DNA from: DATLHO01 sp035539855
Lineage (GTDB): Bacteria > Bacteroidota > Ignavibacteria > OLB7
Assembly: GCA_035539855.1 (NCBI GenBank)
Contig: DATLHO010000117.1
Coordinates: forward strand, 1-14,014
Length of the DNA: 14,014 nt
Direction of reading: 5' to 3'
This document shows positions 1-7,404 of the stretch, one piece after another. Both the position numbers and the translations under genes were made by a program. Numbering within the stretch: position 1 is the first letter of the stretch; each line of letters opens with the position of its first letter. Below the pieces are notes generated by a model. It was not told the origin of the DNA, did no database searches, and saw only the letters and a program-made list of their open reading frames with translations.

Positions 1-1
1 C

Positions 2-1510
2 GACGCCGCGAACCGCCTGCAGACCTCCGATCTCGACGCGGCCATCGAGCATGCCCGCGCCGCAGTCGCTCTTGCGGAGCGCGTCGCCGATCCCGCGCTG
101 CTCGCGCAGGTCCATTACACGGCCGGCTGCTGCACGATCGCAGCCCGCGAGTTCGATCACGCGCGCGATCATTACCTCGCTTCGAGCCGCCACTGGCGCG
201 AGTCGGGCAACGACGACCAGGTAGTGCGCGCCGAGATCGGCCTCGTTCACGTCGCTCTGCTGACCGGCGCGCTCGACGACGCCGCGCGCATGCTGATTGA
301 CCTCGAGCCGGCGGCACGCCGCGCGGCCGATCCACGCATCTACTGCTCGGTACTCAACAACCTCGGCAACATCTTCGATTCGCTGCACCAGCCGCAGCGC
401 GCCATCGATTGCTTCACCCGCTCGATCGACCACGCCAGGAGTCACGACGATCGCCACGGTCTGGCGCTCGCACTGAACAACCTCGGCGGCTCGCTCGCAT
501 TCCTCGGTGAGCTCGATCGGGCCTTCGGGCTGCTCCGCGAGTCGATCGAAGTCTATCGTGAGATCGGCAAGCCCCACGGCGAGGCGCTCGCGTCGGGAAA
601 CCTCGCGCTGGTGCTCGAGCGCCAGGGCGACATCCAGGGCGCAATCGATCTGCATCGGCGGTCACTCGAGCGCTTCGAGATGGCGGGCGATCAGGAGAAC
701 ATCCAGACATCGCTGACCCTGCTCGCGGGCCTCGAGCAGCAGCGCGGCAGCCTCGACGAGGCCGTCGCCCTTCTGAGCCGGGCGCTCTCGATGATTCCGG
801 AGGGATCGTACGAGGTGGGTTCGATTCACGCGCAGCTCTCGCGCGTGTACGAGGCGCTCGGGGATGCTCCACGCGCCCTTCTGCACTACCGCCGCGCGGC
901 CGAGGCCCGGCAGCAGATCGACGCGTGGGTCAACAGCATCGCGCTGCACGAGCTGCAACGTCACGTGGTCGAGAACGAGGAGCTTCAGGACGAGCAGGTA
1001 CGCGCGCTGATCTCGCAGCGCGATCGCGCCATCGCCGAGCAGGCCGAGCGCGCCGGCGATCCGGCAACCGGCGGACCGGCCGATGGCGCTCCGGCCGCTG
1101 GTGCTCCTACCGGCGACGTGCCCGTGCTCGATGTCGCAGAGCAGGCGGAGATCGTCGACGAGCTTCGCCGCCGACTTCTCCTTCTCGAAACGCCGCTCTC
1201 GGACGAGTCACGTCGCGCACTCGAGGCGCTGCTCGACGAGCTCGACTCGACGAAGCGCGCGTCGGGCCTCGAGCGGCTCGTCGACGCCGGCAACCGACCG
1301 TTCCTCCAGAAGCTCTCCGCGCGCTGCCCGACGCTGACGCCGGCGGAGCTCCGCGTCTGCTCGCTGCTGCGCGACAATCTCTCGACCAAGGAGATCGCAC
1401 AGCTTCTCAACGTCAGCGAGCGGAACATCGAGAGCCACCGCTACTCGGTGCGTCGCAAGCTCGCACTCGACACCCGGCAGCAGCTCGCGACGTGGCTCGC
1501 GGCGCTGTGA
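2..1510 (+). CDS. TPR-repeat transcriptional regulator with C-terminal LuxR-type HTH (5' truncated)
   Basis: The reading frame is open from base 2, so the gene starts upstream of the window; the GTG at 224 is an internal codon. 502 residues are visible. The N-terminal two thirds are tetratricopeptide helices, for example around IYCSVLNNLGNIFDSLHQ and the following ALALNNLGG and EALASGNLA segments. A charged helix (about residues 310-345), an Ala/Pro/Gly-rich linker (about 348-370) and a second charged helical stretch follow. The last ~60 residues are a LuxR/GerE-like helix-turn-helix (LTPAELRVCSLL, then STKEIAQLLNVSERNIESHR). Such proteins are common in Bacteroidota and relatives, where TPRs sense a partner and the HTH binds DNA. 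It is convergent with the TonB-dependent receptor, so no shared promoter. Targets and any N-terminal sensor domain cannot be seen. Confidence 0.9.
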   Translation, partial: DAANRLQTSDLDAAIEHARAAVALAERVADPALLAQVHYTAGCCTIAAREFDHARDHYLASSRHWRESGNDDQVVRAEIGLVHVALLTGALDDAARMLIDLEPAARRAADPRIYCSVLNNLGNIFDSLHQPQRAIDCFTRSIDHARSHDDRHGLALALNNLGGSLAFLGELDRAFGLLRESIEVYREIGKPHGEALASGNLALVLERQGDIQGAIDLHRRSLERFEMAGDQENIQTSLTLLAGLEQQRGSLDEAVALLSRALSMIPEGSYEVGSIHAQLSRVYEALGDAPRALLHYRRAAEARQQIDAWVNSIALHELQRHVVENEELQDEQVRALISQRDRAIAEQAERAGDPATGGPADGAPAAGAPTGDVPVLDVAEQAEIVDELRRRLLLLETPLSDESRRALEALLDELDSTKRASGLERLVDAGNRPFLQKLSARCPTLTPAELRVCSLLRDNLSTKEIAQLLNVSERNIESHRYSVRRKLALDTRQQLATWLAAL

Positions 1511-1517
1511 TCGGAGA

Positions 1518-1534
1518 GTCGGCGCGGAGCCGAC
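1518..1534. terminator. Small hairpin between convergent stops
   Basis: GTCGGC (1518-1523) and GCCGAC (1529-1534) form a 6-bp GC-rich stem with a 5-nt loop. It lies in the 27-bp gap between the stop of the HTH regulator and the stop of the TonB-dependent receptor, where a shared terminator would be expected. No T-tract follows on either strand, so intrinsic termination is uncertain. Confidence 0.4.
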
Positions 1535-1537
1535 CCG

Positions 1538-4372
1538 CTACTTGAACGAGTACGTCAGTCGCGCGATCACGAGCCGGCCGAGCTCCGGAACGCCGACGAA
1601 CTCGCGGTGCCGCTGTTCGAACGCGCCCTCGGTCCCATCCTCGACGAACGTCAGCAGGTTCTGCGCCGTGACGTTGAGGCTCATTCCCTCGACCCACGGC
1701 AGGCGATAGCCGAGGCCGAGATCGACCACCGAGTATCCCGCCACCCTGCCGAAGTAGACGCCCGAGCGAACGGGGAATCCGTCGACGTGGCGCATCCGCG
1801 CGCTCGCGTTGAATCCGAGCGCGGGATCGTTGTACTCGGCGCCGACGGTGAACTTGAACTTCGGCGCGTTGAGCGACAGGTCGGCGACGCTGTCGAGGTT
1901 CTCGAAGAAGTTCCTGTCGACGTACGACAGCGACGCGTTCAGCGACAGTCCTTCTGCGAGCCCGACCTGCATGCCGACATCGTAGCCGTAGAGCGTGATG
2001 TCGCCGTAGTTGCGATAGGTCAGCATCACGCCGCGGCGATCCGGCGCCTGCTCGGGCGTGACGGTCGCCAGGGGGATGCCGATCAGCGCGGTGTCAGACG
2101 GAGCGCCGGAGACCTGCGCGGCCGCGATCTCGGCGAACAGCGCGGCCTGATCGGGCGAGAGCATCTGCTCGAAGACCGTGCGCAGGTAGTCTCGGAGCTG
2201 GGTACGATTGTAGAACACCGACGGCGTGATGACCTCGAGCGGTCCGACGAAGTCGGTGTAGTGCGAGCGGTAGAGATCGACGCTGAGCACGACGCGATCG
2301 GCGATCACGCCCTTGTAGCCGAGCTCGATCGTCTGCGTGATCGTCGGCCGCACCGGCCCGCGATCGGGGATGCGACCGGACGGCGGCGTGTATGGCGTGA
2401 ACGTGCCGGTCGCAACGTCGAGCATGCGCAGCTCGATGCCGACGGCACCCGCGGGTGGCGCCGGCACGAGATCGGCGTACTTGCGCAGCGTGTCGGCAAG
2501 AGGCGAGCGATCGGGGTTGGACTTGATCGCCGCGAGCACGACATCCCAGAGCTTCGGATCGCTGCCCAGGGGCAGTCGCTCGCCGGAGCGCCCGCCGTTG
2601 GCGTCGGCGAGGGAGTTGGTCCACATCCAGTGATGCCCGTCGTCGTAGGCGAACGTGAAGCCGTCGCCGTTGACGCCGCTTCCGCGCACATCGAAGAGCA
2701 GCGAGCGATTGCCGAGGATGTCGAGGAACAGCTCGCTGGTGGTCGGCGTGGAGTATGCTCGGTTGTAGGTCAGACGCAGCGTCTGGTTCTCGGCTGGCGT
2801 CAGCACCAACGCCGCGCGCGGCGAGACGATGACGTCCTCGATGCGGTTGTGCCGATCGGCGCGGATTGCCGCGACGACCTCGAACAGATCGGGCACCACG
2901 GTCGCCTCGGCCTGCAGGTAGCCTCCGATCTCGGTCGTGTTGTCGTCGTCCTCGTTGCGCCCGCTGATCGTCCCCTCCGTCACCGGCGTGGTGTGAAGCA
3001 GGTCGATGCCGTACGTCAGGGCGAGCTCCTCGAGCGGCCGGGCCGAGTGCTGCGCCTGCGCGACGTAGAGCATCGATCGGTCAATGATCGGCTCGCCCGT
3101 GCGCAGCAGGTACGTTTCGCCGGCGTCGCTCTGGTTGACGAACGCCTGGACGAAGAGGTCCTTCCACGTGAGGCGCGCCTGGTAGTAGCTGTAGCGCCAG
3201 TCCCGGACCTGCGCGGCGCCGACGCCGGTGACGTCGACGTTGTTGATCGCCTGGTTCATGCCGAGCGCGACGATCGCCGTGACGTCGTCGAAGGGAAGGA
3301 AGTCGAGGCGGATCTCGCCGCCGACGCGCTCGATCGTCGAGTCCCGCGTGCCGATGCGAGCGAAGTTCGCGAGCGACGAATCGCCGGCCGCGCGCGCGGC
3401 GACCTCGGCGGTGTCGACGAAGCCCCAGTCGGTGCCGCGCATGTACTGCGCGGAGATCTTGTAGGCGAACCAGTCGGTGGCAACGCCGGCATGGCGCACC
3501 ATCCCCTGCAGCAGGTCGCGCTCTCCGCCGGCGAGCGAGAGCCAGGTGCCGGCCGACGAGAACGGCGAGCGCGTGATGGTGTGCAGCACGCCGTTGGCGG
3601 TGTTCGGACCGTAGAGCGCCGCGCCCGGGCCGCGGATGATCTCGATCTGCTGGATGTCCTCGTTGACCAGCGGGACGAAGTTGTACGCGTTGAGCCGCAG
3701 CGAGGGAACGCTCGCGATGCGGTTGTCGGTGAGCGTCATCAGCGAGCCGCTGAAGATGTTGTTGAAGCCGCGCGCGACGACGTTGTTCTGGGTCAGACCC
3801 GACTGCACGATGTCGATGCCGGGGATCTCCTTGAGATGGTCTACCATCGTCAGCGCCGTCTGCTGCTCGATCTGACGCGCGCTGACGACCGAGACCGACG
3901 CGGGCGCGTCGGTGACCTTCTCGGGCTTGCGCGAGGCCGAGACGACGACCTCTCCTAGTCCGACCGAGCCTTCGTCCAGCTTCGCGTCGACAGTGGCCTC
4001 GGCGCCGGATGCAATCGTCACCTCGGACTCGAACGGCGCGTGACTGAGGTAGGTGACGCTGACGCGGTAGCGGCCGGGCTGCAGGCCCCTGATCGTGTAG
4101 CGCCCGGCGCCGTCGGTGATCGCACCGGCCTGGCGCGAGGACTCGAGCGCGACCGCGCGCACCGTCGCGCTCGGAAGCGGCGAACCGCTCGATGCGTCGG
4201 TGACTCGTCCGGAGAGCGAGCCCGCCTGCGCCGCGGCGACGGCGACGGCGAGCGGAAGCAGCGAGAGGCACAGCGCGATCAGCCGCGCGGCAGACTCGGC
4301 CGAGCGATGTGCACTGCACAGTATGGCGCGAAAGGCGGAGCGAGGAGTGGTGCGAAGCACGGATTCAGTCAT
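1538..4372 (-). CDS. TonB-dependent outer-membrane receptor with carboxypeptidase-regulatory-like domain
   Basis: 944 residues. A long n-region (about 30 residues) leads into a hydrophobic signal core and an AQA cleavage site near residue 50. A CarboxypepD_reg-like beta-sandwich follows (about 52-135; SGRVTDASSGSPLPSATV, then GRYTIRGLQPGRYRV). A TonB-box-like EVVVSASR is at 141-148. The plug domain (about 155-270) carries the characteristic IRGPGAALYGPNTANGVL. The rest is the 22-strand barrel, ending in RLTYSFK, with the usual terminal aromatic one residue from the end. The family imports siderophores, cobalamin, glycans or other ligands across the outer membrane using TonB energy. Nothing here identifies the ligand: no SusD partner, no iron or cobalamin genes nearby. 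The ATG at 4372 has no clear ribosome-binding site, but no better in-frame start precedes the signal core. A 197-bp gap separates it from the lipoprotein upstream, so it may have its own promoter. Confidence 0.95.
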   Translation of the reverse strand: MTESVLRTTPRSAFRAILCSAHRSAESAARLIALCLSLLPLAVAVAAAQAGSLSGRVTDASSGSPLPSATVRAVALESSRQAGAITDGAGRYTIRGLQPGRYRVSVTYLSHAPFESEVTIASGAEATVDAKLDEGSVGLGEVVVSASRKPEKVTDAPASVSVVSARQIEQQTALTMVDHLKEIPGIDIVQSGLTQNNVVARGFNNIFSGSLMTLTDNRIASVPSLRLNAYNFVPLVNEDIQQIEIIRGPGAALYGPNTANGVLHTITRSPFSSAGTWLSLAGGERDLLQGMVRHAGVATDWFAYKISAQYMRGTDWGFVDTAEVAARAAGDSSLANFARIGTRDSTIERVGGEIRLDFLPFDDVTAIVALGMNQAINNVDVTGVGAAQVRDWRYSYYQARLTWKDLFVQAFVNQSDAGETYLLRTGEPIIDRSMLYVAQAQHSARPLEELALTYGIDLLHTTPVTEGTISGRNEDDDNTTEIGGYLQAEATVVPDLFEVVAAIRADRHNRIEDVIVSPRAALVLTPAENQTLRLTYNRAYSTPTTSELFLDILGNRSLLFDVRGSGVNGDGFTFAYDDGHHWMWTNSLADANGGRSGERLPLGSDPKLWDVVLAAIKSNPDRSPLADTLRKYADLVPAPPAGAVGIELRMLDVATGTFTPYTPPSGRIPDRGPVRPTITQTIELGYKGVIADRVVLSVDLYRSHYTDFVGPLEVITPSVFYNRTQLRDYLRTVFEQMLSPDQAALFAEIAAAQVSGAPSDTALIGIPLATVTPEQAPDRRGVMLTYRNYGDITLYGYDVGMQVGLAEGLSLNASLSYVDRNFFENLDSVADLSLNAPKFKFTVGAEYNDPALGFNASARMRHVDGFPVRSGVYFGRVAGYSVVDLGLGYRLPWVEGMSLNVTAQNLLTFVEDGTEGAFEQRHREFVGVPELGRLVIARLTYSFK

Positions 4373-4569
4373 CGCGAGCAGATGATTGGTCGAGTTCGGG
4401 AATCAGGATACGACGGGAGTGGCCCGAACATACGCAGAGCGTCGATCTCCACGTGATCGTCTTCCCCGGAGAAGGACATCCTTTCGTATCATCGCAGCCG
4501 TCAACAACCGGGACCCAGATGTACGAGCACTCGACCCACGGCCTGATCGAGCGTCGCGTGTGCCGCCGC

Positions 4570-5004
4570 CTACCGCACCAGTAGAAACACCGTACTGCCG
4601 ATGTGCTGGATCTCCCCTTCGGCGAGATCGCGTCGCGTGACCGGGCGAGCGCGACCGCCGTCAACGAGCATGATCGTATCGCATTCGATGGCTGCGAGCG
4701 CGGCGTCGACGCCGCTGCCGGCCGCGATGCCGATGCGCACCCACCGGTTTGGCGCCAGGCGGTATGTGTCGAGTCCGGCGCTGCGCGACGTCCAGCACCA
4801 GCGATGACCCTGGGCCTCGCGGACGATGCCGATCGTGTCGCCGGTGTCGTTGCGCAGATGTGCGATCACCCAGCGGTCGCAGCCCGCCGCGAGGACGGCA
4901 GCGAGCGCACACGCGACAACGACGCTCGTCCGCAGCGCAAACGCGCTCGTCCGCAGCGCAAACGTGCTCGTAATCGCCTCCGATGTGCCAACTGATCGTC
5001 TCAA
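4570..5004 (-). CDS. Small putative lipoprotein of unknown function
   Basis: 144 residues from a TTG start. A hydrophobic segment (about 27-41) ends in a lipobox, LAAGC, with the lipidated cysteine at 42, predicting a membrane-anchored periplasmic protein. The mature part (about 100 residues) contains a domain rich in short beta-like segments and three tryptophans but no motif I recognise. The TTG start overlaps the truC stop as TTGA (5001-5004), the same geometry as an ATGA overlap, which favours this start and translational coupling. No in-frame ATG or GTG precedes the hydrophobic core. The n-region carries a 7-residue duplication (FALRTSA, FALRTSV) encoded by a 21-bp tandem repeat, making it unusually long. 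A lipoprotein is likely; the function is unknown. Confidence 0.72.
   Translation of the reverse strand: MRRSVGTSEAITSTFALRTSAFALRTSVVVACALAAVLAAGCDRWVIAHLRNDTGDTIGIVREAQGHRWCWTSRSAGLDTYRLAPNRWVRIGIAAGSGVDAALAAIECDTIMLVDGGRARPVTRRDLAEGEIQHIGSTVFLLVR
4924..4970. repeat. 21-bp tandem repeat inside the lipoprotein signal region
   Basis: Copies at 4924-4944 and 4945-4965 differ at one base (final C versus T), followed by a 5-base partial third copy (4966-4970). The period is 21 bp, so it adds exactly seven residues to the n-region of the lipoprotein without shifting frame. It is consistent with replication slippage. Confidence 0.9.
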
Positions 5005-5765
5005 CGTTCCGGACCCGATGTGTTGGTGTTCGACACAGTTGCGGACGAGCTATCCGAATCATCGAAGCCCAGAGTATCCGTCGGCCAGCCCAGACGCGCG
5101 AAGAGCTCGGCGAGCTCCATCGTCAGCGGCGCTCGCAGCACGACCGTGGTCGATTCGCGCGGGTGCTCGAGCTCGAGGCGCGCGCCGTGCAGCAGCAGCC
5201 TCGCGATGCCGAGCTCCTCGCGGAAGAAGCGATTGTGGCGGCCGTCGCCGTGCACCGCGTCGCCGATGATCGGGTGACGCAGGTGCGCGAGGTGCCGGCG
5301 GATCTGATGGCGCCGCCCGGTGTGTGGCTCGGCCGCGACCAGCGAGTATCGCGCGGTCGCGTACCGCCCGATCGCGACGGGAAGCTCGGCCGTCTCGAGT
5401 CGTCGGAAGGTCGTGCTCGCCGCGACGCGCGCGCTCCCCTCCTGTTCCTCGTCGTCGAGCGGATAGTCGACATCGGCCCGCTCCGGCGCCCAACCGCGCA
5501 CGATCGCGACATAGCCCTTGCGCACGCTCCGTCCGGCGAACGCCGCACCGAGACTCGACGCGGTCTCCGGATCGAGCGCGAACAGAAGCACACCCGATGC
5601 GCCGCGATCGAGGCGATGGATCGGATAGACCCACCGTCCGAGTTGGTCGCGCAGCAGTGTCATGCAGGTGACGCGGTCGGTGGCGAGTCCGGAGCGATGC
5701 ACGAGCAAGCCGCTCGGCTTGTTGATCGCGACGATCGCTTCGTCGGCGTGGAGGATCTCGAGCAT
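5001..5765 (-). CDS. truC: tRNA pseudouridine synthase C (RluA family)
   Basis: 254 residues, the usual length for the family. The protein starts MLEILHADEAIVAINKPSG, closely following E. coli TruC, and has the RluA motif HRLDRGASGVLL with the catalytic aspartate at position 53. Further family segments are GRYATARYSLVAAEPHTGRR, HQIRRHLAHLRHPIIGD and HGDGRHNRFFREELG. TruC converts U65 to pseudouridine in some tRNAs, in the cytoplasm. The C-terminal ~20 residues (rich in Ser, Thr and Asp) are a non-conserved tail. The stop overlaps the start of the lipoprotein by 4 nt (TTGA), so the two are probably co-transcribed. It is divergent from the esterase at 6015. TruC rather than RluA/C/D is favoured by the whole N-terminal 60 residues and the RRHLAHLRHPIIGD block. 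Confidence 0.92.
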   Translation of the reverse strand: MLEILHADEAIVAINKPSGLLVHRSGLATDRVTCMTLLRDQLGRWVYPIHRLDRGASGVLLFALDPETASSLGAAFAGRSVRKGYVAIVRGWAPERADVDYPLDDEEQEGSARVAASTTFRRLETAELPVAIGRYATARYSLVAAEPHTGRRHQIRRHLAHLRHPIIGDAVHGDGRHNRFFREELGIARLLLHGARLELEHPRESTTVVLRAPLTMELAELFARLGWPTDTLGFDDSDSSSATVSNTNTSGPER

Positions 5766-6014
5766 CGGGTGCGTTGAGTTCGTTCGATCCGCGTCTGGCG
5801 CGGCCGGTCAGCGGTAACGATACGTCATCCGCGCGAGCCACGCGACGATCCGCACGCGCCAAAAGCGACGCCGTCGTCGTTTCCGCGTTGCGTCGTGTTG
5901 ACGTACCTAGGCCGCAGGCGCGTGCTGGCGCGCCGTTTGAACGATCCCGCCCCGGAGGCGGCCCCCCCGGCCCGACCGCGCCACTCCGGACACGAATGCC
6001 ACAGGACATTGCCC
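5766..6014. promoter_or_regulatory. Divergent intergenic region between truC and the esterase
   Basis: The 249 bp must hold promoters for both directions. GGCGCG (5917-5922) and CGCGCC (5929-5934) form a perfect 6-bp inverted repeat with a 6-nt loop about 80 bp ahead of the esterase start. A run of seven C follows in the leader. A TTGACG occurs at 5899-5904 but I see no matching -10 box, so no promoter is called. Confidence 0.45.
6003..6006 (+). promoter_or_regulatory. Ribosome-binding site setting the esterase start
   Basis: AGGA lies 8 nt upstream of the ATG at 6015. It supports that start over an in-frame TTG 40 codons earlier, whose extension would be Arg/Pro-rich and unlike the domain that follows. 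Confidence 0.6.
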
Positions 6015-7187
6015 ATGACGGAATCGAAGGACTACGAGCAGTGGCTGCTGCGACTGCACGATATCGGTGATGATGGCGAGCGCTCACGACAGGCGTGGGA
6101 GCTCTACGAGGAGTTGAGGAACAATGGCATGCTGCCGCTCGTTGTCGAAACGCGCGCGTATTTCATCTTCCACGGACAGGCCTCGCAGGTCGCTCTTGCC
6201 GGCGACTGGACATACTGGCAGGTTGCCTCGTCGTTGAAGCGGCTCGAGGGAACCGATCTCTTCTATCGCGCGCTCGAGTTTCCGAAGACGGCGCGTTTGC
6301 AGTACAAATTTCTGGTCGACGGAGACTTCCGGGTCGATCCCGGCAACAACCGGCTCTCGCGTGAGGGCTTCGGCGTCAACTCCGAGTTCTGGATGTCGGC
6401 CTATGCCGACAACTCCTGGCTGATGCCGCCTTCGGAGCACCTCGAGCGCGGCACCGTCGAGCGCCTCGAGCTCGACAGTCGCACGCTCGACCAGCGTCGC
6501 GAGGTCTTCCTCTACACGCCGGCCGGCGCGGCCGATGCCGGCGGCGATCCGCTGCCGGTGCTCATCGTGCACGACGGCGCTGAAGCGCTCGAGATCGGAC
6601 GCTTCCATCACATTCTCGATCACCTGATCGCGGCCGGGCGGATCCGCCCGTGTGTGGCGCTGTTCATTCCGCCGACCAACCGTCACGACGAGTACGCGCT
6701 GAACATGCGCTACATTCGCTTCACGGTGCGCGACGCGCTGCCGTTCGCCCTTGGTGTCTGGAAGGCCCGCGGGATCAGGATCTCCAGCGCGGCTCCCGAC
6801 CGCTGCGTTCTCGGCGCCTCGCTCGGCGGACTGCTCTCGACGATGACCGCGCTGCGCTATCCGCTCGTCGTCGGCTCGTGCATCGCGCAGTCGCCGGCAT
6901 ACTGGTGGGCACGCGGTGAGATCTTCCGCACGCCGTACTTCCGCAATGCGGCGAAGCTCCGTGTGATCCTGCAGACCGGCACGATCTGCGACGCGCGCGA
7001 GCTGACACGAATCATGTATCAGAAGCTCAGGCTCGCCGGCGCCGACGTGGTCTACCACGAGTACGAGCAGGGGCACACCTGGGGCAACTGGCGCACGAAC
7101 CTCGCGACCGCGCTGCTCGGCTGGATCGGCCGCGAGCCCGTCGACGCCGGCGGCACCGGCGACGCGGTCAGCGCGAAGGCCGCGTAG
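6015..7187 (+). CDS. Esterase of the enterochelin-esterase/esterase D type with N-terminal CBM48-like domain
   Basis: 390 residues, no signal peptide. A helical lead (1-40) precedes an early-set, glycogen-binding-like domain (about 45-128: TRAYFIFHGQASQVALAGDW, then LQYKFLVDG), as found at the N-terminus of Fes-type esterases. The alpha/beta-hydrolase domain (about 145-375) has the nucleophile elbow GASLGG with Ser269 and the likely catalytic His354 in EQGHTWGNW; Asp326 (GTICD) could be the acid. The pocket-like NMRYIRF at 230-236 resembles the ...NEYxxN/RxxE region of these enzymes. Known relatives hydrolyse ferric-enterobactin, formylglutathione or acyl esters; the substrate here is unknown. 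The gene stands alone on the plus strand with 217 bp before the next gene. Its stop lies inside a 26-bp tandem duplication. Confidence 0.88.
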   Translation: MTESKDYEQWLLRLHDIGDDGERSRQAWELYEELRNNGMLPLVVETRAYFIFHGQASQVALAGDWTYWQVASSLKRLEGTDLFYRALEFPKTARLQYKFLVDGDFRVDPGNNRLSREGFGVNSEFWMSAYADNSWLMPPSEHLERGTVERLELDSRTLDQRREVFLYTPAGAADAGGDPLPVLIVHDGAEALEIGRFHHILDHLIAAGRIRPCVALFIPPTNRHDEYALNMRYIRFTVRDALPFALGVWKARGIRISSAAPDRCVLGASLGGLLSTMTALRYPLVVGSCIAQSPAYWWARGEIFRTPYFRNAAKLRVILQTGTICDARELTRIMYQKLRLAGADVVYHEYEQGHTWGNWRTNLATALLGWIGREPVDAGGTGDAVSAKAA

Positions 7188-7222
7188 TCGCGGTCAGCGC
7201 GAAGGCCGCGTAGTCACGGTCA
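7164..7222. repeat. Perfect 26-bp tandem duplication across the esterase stop codon
   Basis: 7164-7189 and 7190-7215 are identical, 26 bp each, beginning GCGGTCAGCGCGAAGG and ending GCGTAGTC. A 7-base near-copy (7216-7222, one mismatch) follows. The first copy contains the stop TAG (7185-7187) and the codons for the last residues; the second copy is untranslated. Confidence 0.95.
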
Positions 7223-7223
7223 G

Positions 7224-7283
7224 GGGCACAGTAGGCCGAGGCTGCATGCAGCGGCCACGACCGTGCATGTGCACGCTGTGCCC
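7224..7283. other. Three-way-junction-like inverted repeats in the esterase/ATP-grasp spacer
   Basis: Outer arms GGGCACAG (7224-7231) and CTGTGCCC (7276-7283) enclose two further inverted repeats. One is GGCCG (7234-7238) with CGGCC (7252-7256), capped by the palindrome CTGCATGCAG (7242-7251). The other is CGTGC (7262-7266) with GCACG (7271-7275) around ATGT. The third helix directly abuts the outer arm. As RNA this could fold as a three-way junction. It could be a 3' end structure for the esterase mRNA or part of the leader of the ATP-grasp gene. I do not recognise an RNA family. Confidence 0.5.
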
Positions 7284-7300
7284 ACGACAGATTTCTCCAT

Positions 7301-7332
7301 GATCGCGTCGCGATCCGTCGCCGGCTGGCGAC
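7301..7332. other. Two adjacent inverted repeats in the ATP-grasp leader
   Basis: GATCGCG (7301-7307) and CGCGATC (7309-7315) form a 7-bp palindrome around one base. Immediately after, GTCGCC (7317-7322) and GGCGAC (7327-7332) form a 6-bp stem with a GGCT tetraloop. They lie 70-105 bp upstream of the ATP-grasp start and could be an operator and/or leader structure. Confidence 0.45.
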
Positions 7333-7404
7333 CCCGGTATCGGACGACGCACCTGCCTGCGGCCTGACGCTGACGGGCACCAACTCCTCCATTCAGGTAC
7401 TCGC

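Noticed and set aside
1607..3958. 783-residue open frame on the plus strand, antisense to the TonB-dependent receptor
   Set aside because: Composition is dominated by Arg, Asp, Val and Gly with no domain; it is the usual GC-rich shadow of a clear receptor gene.
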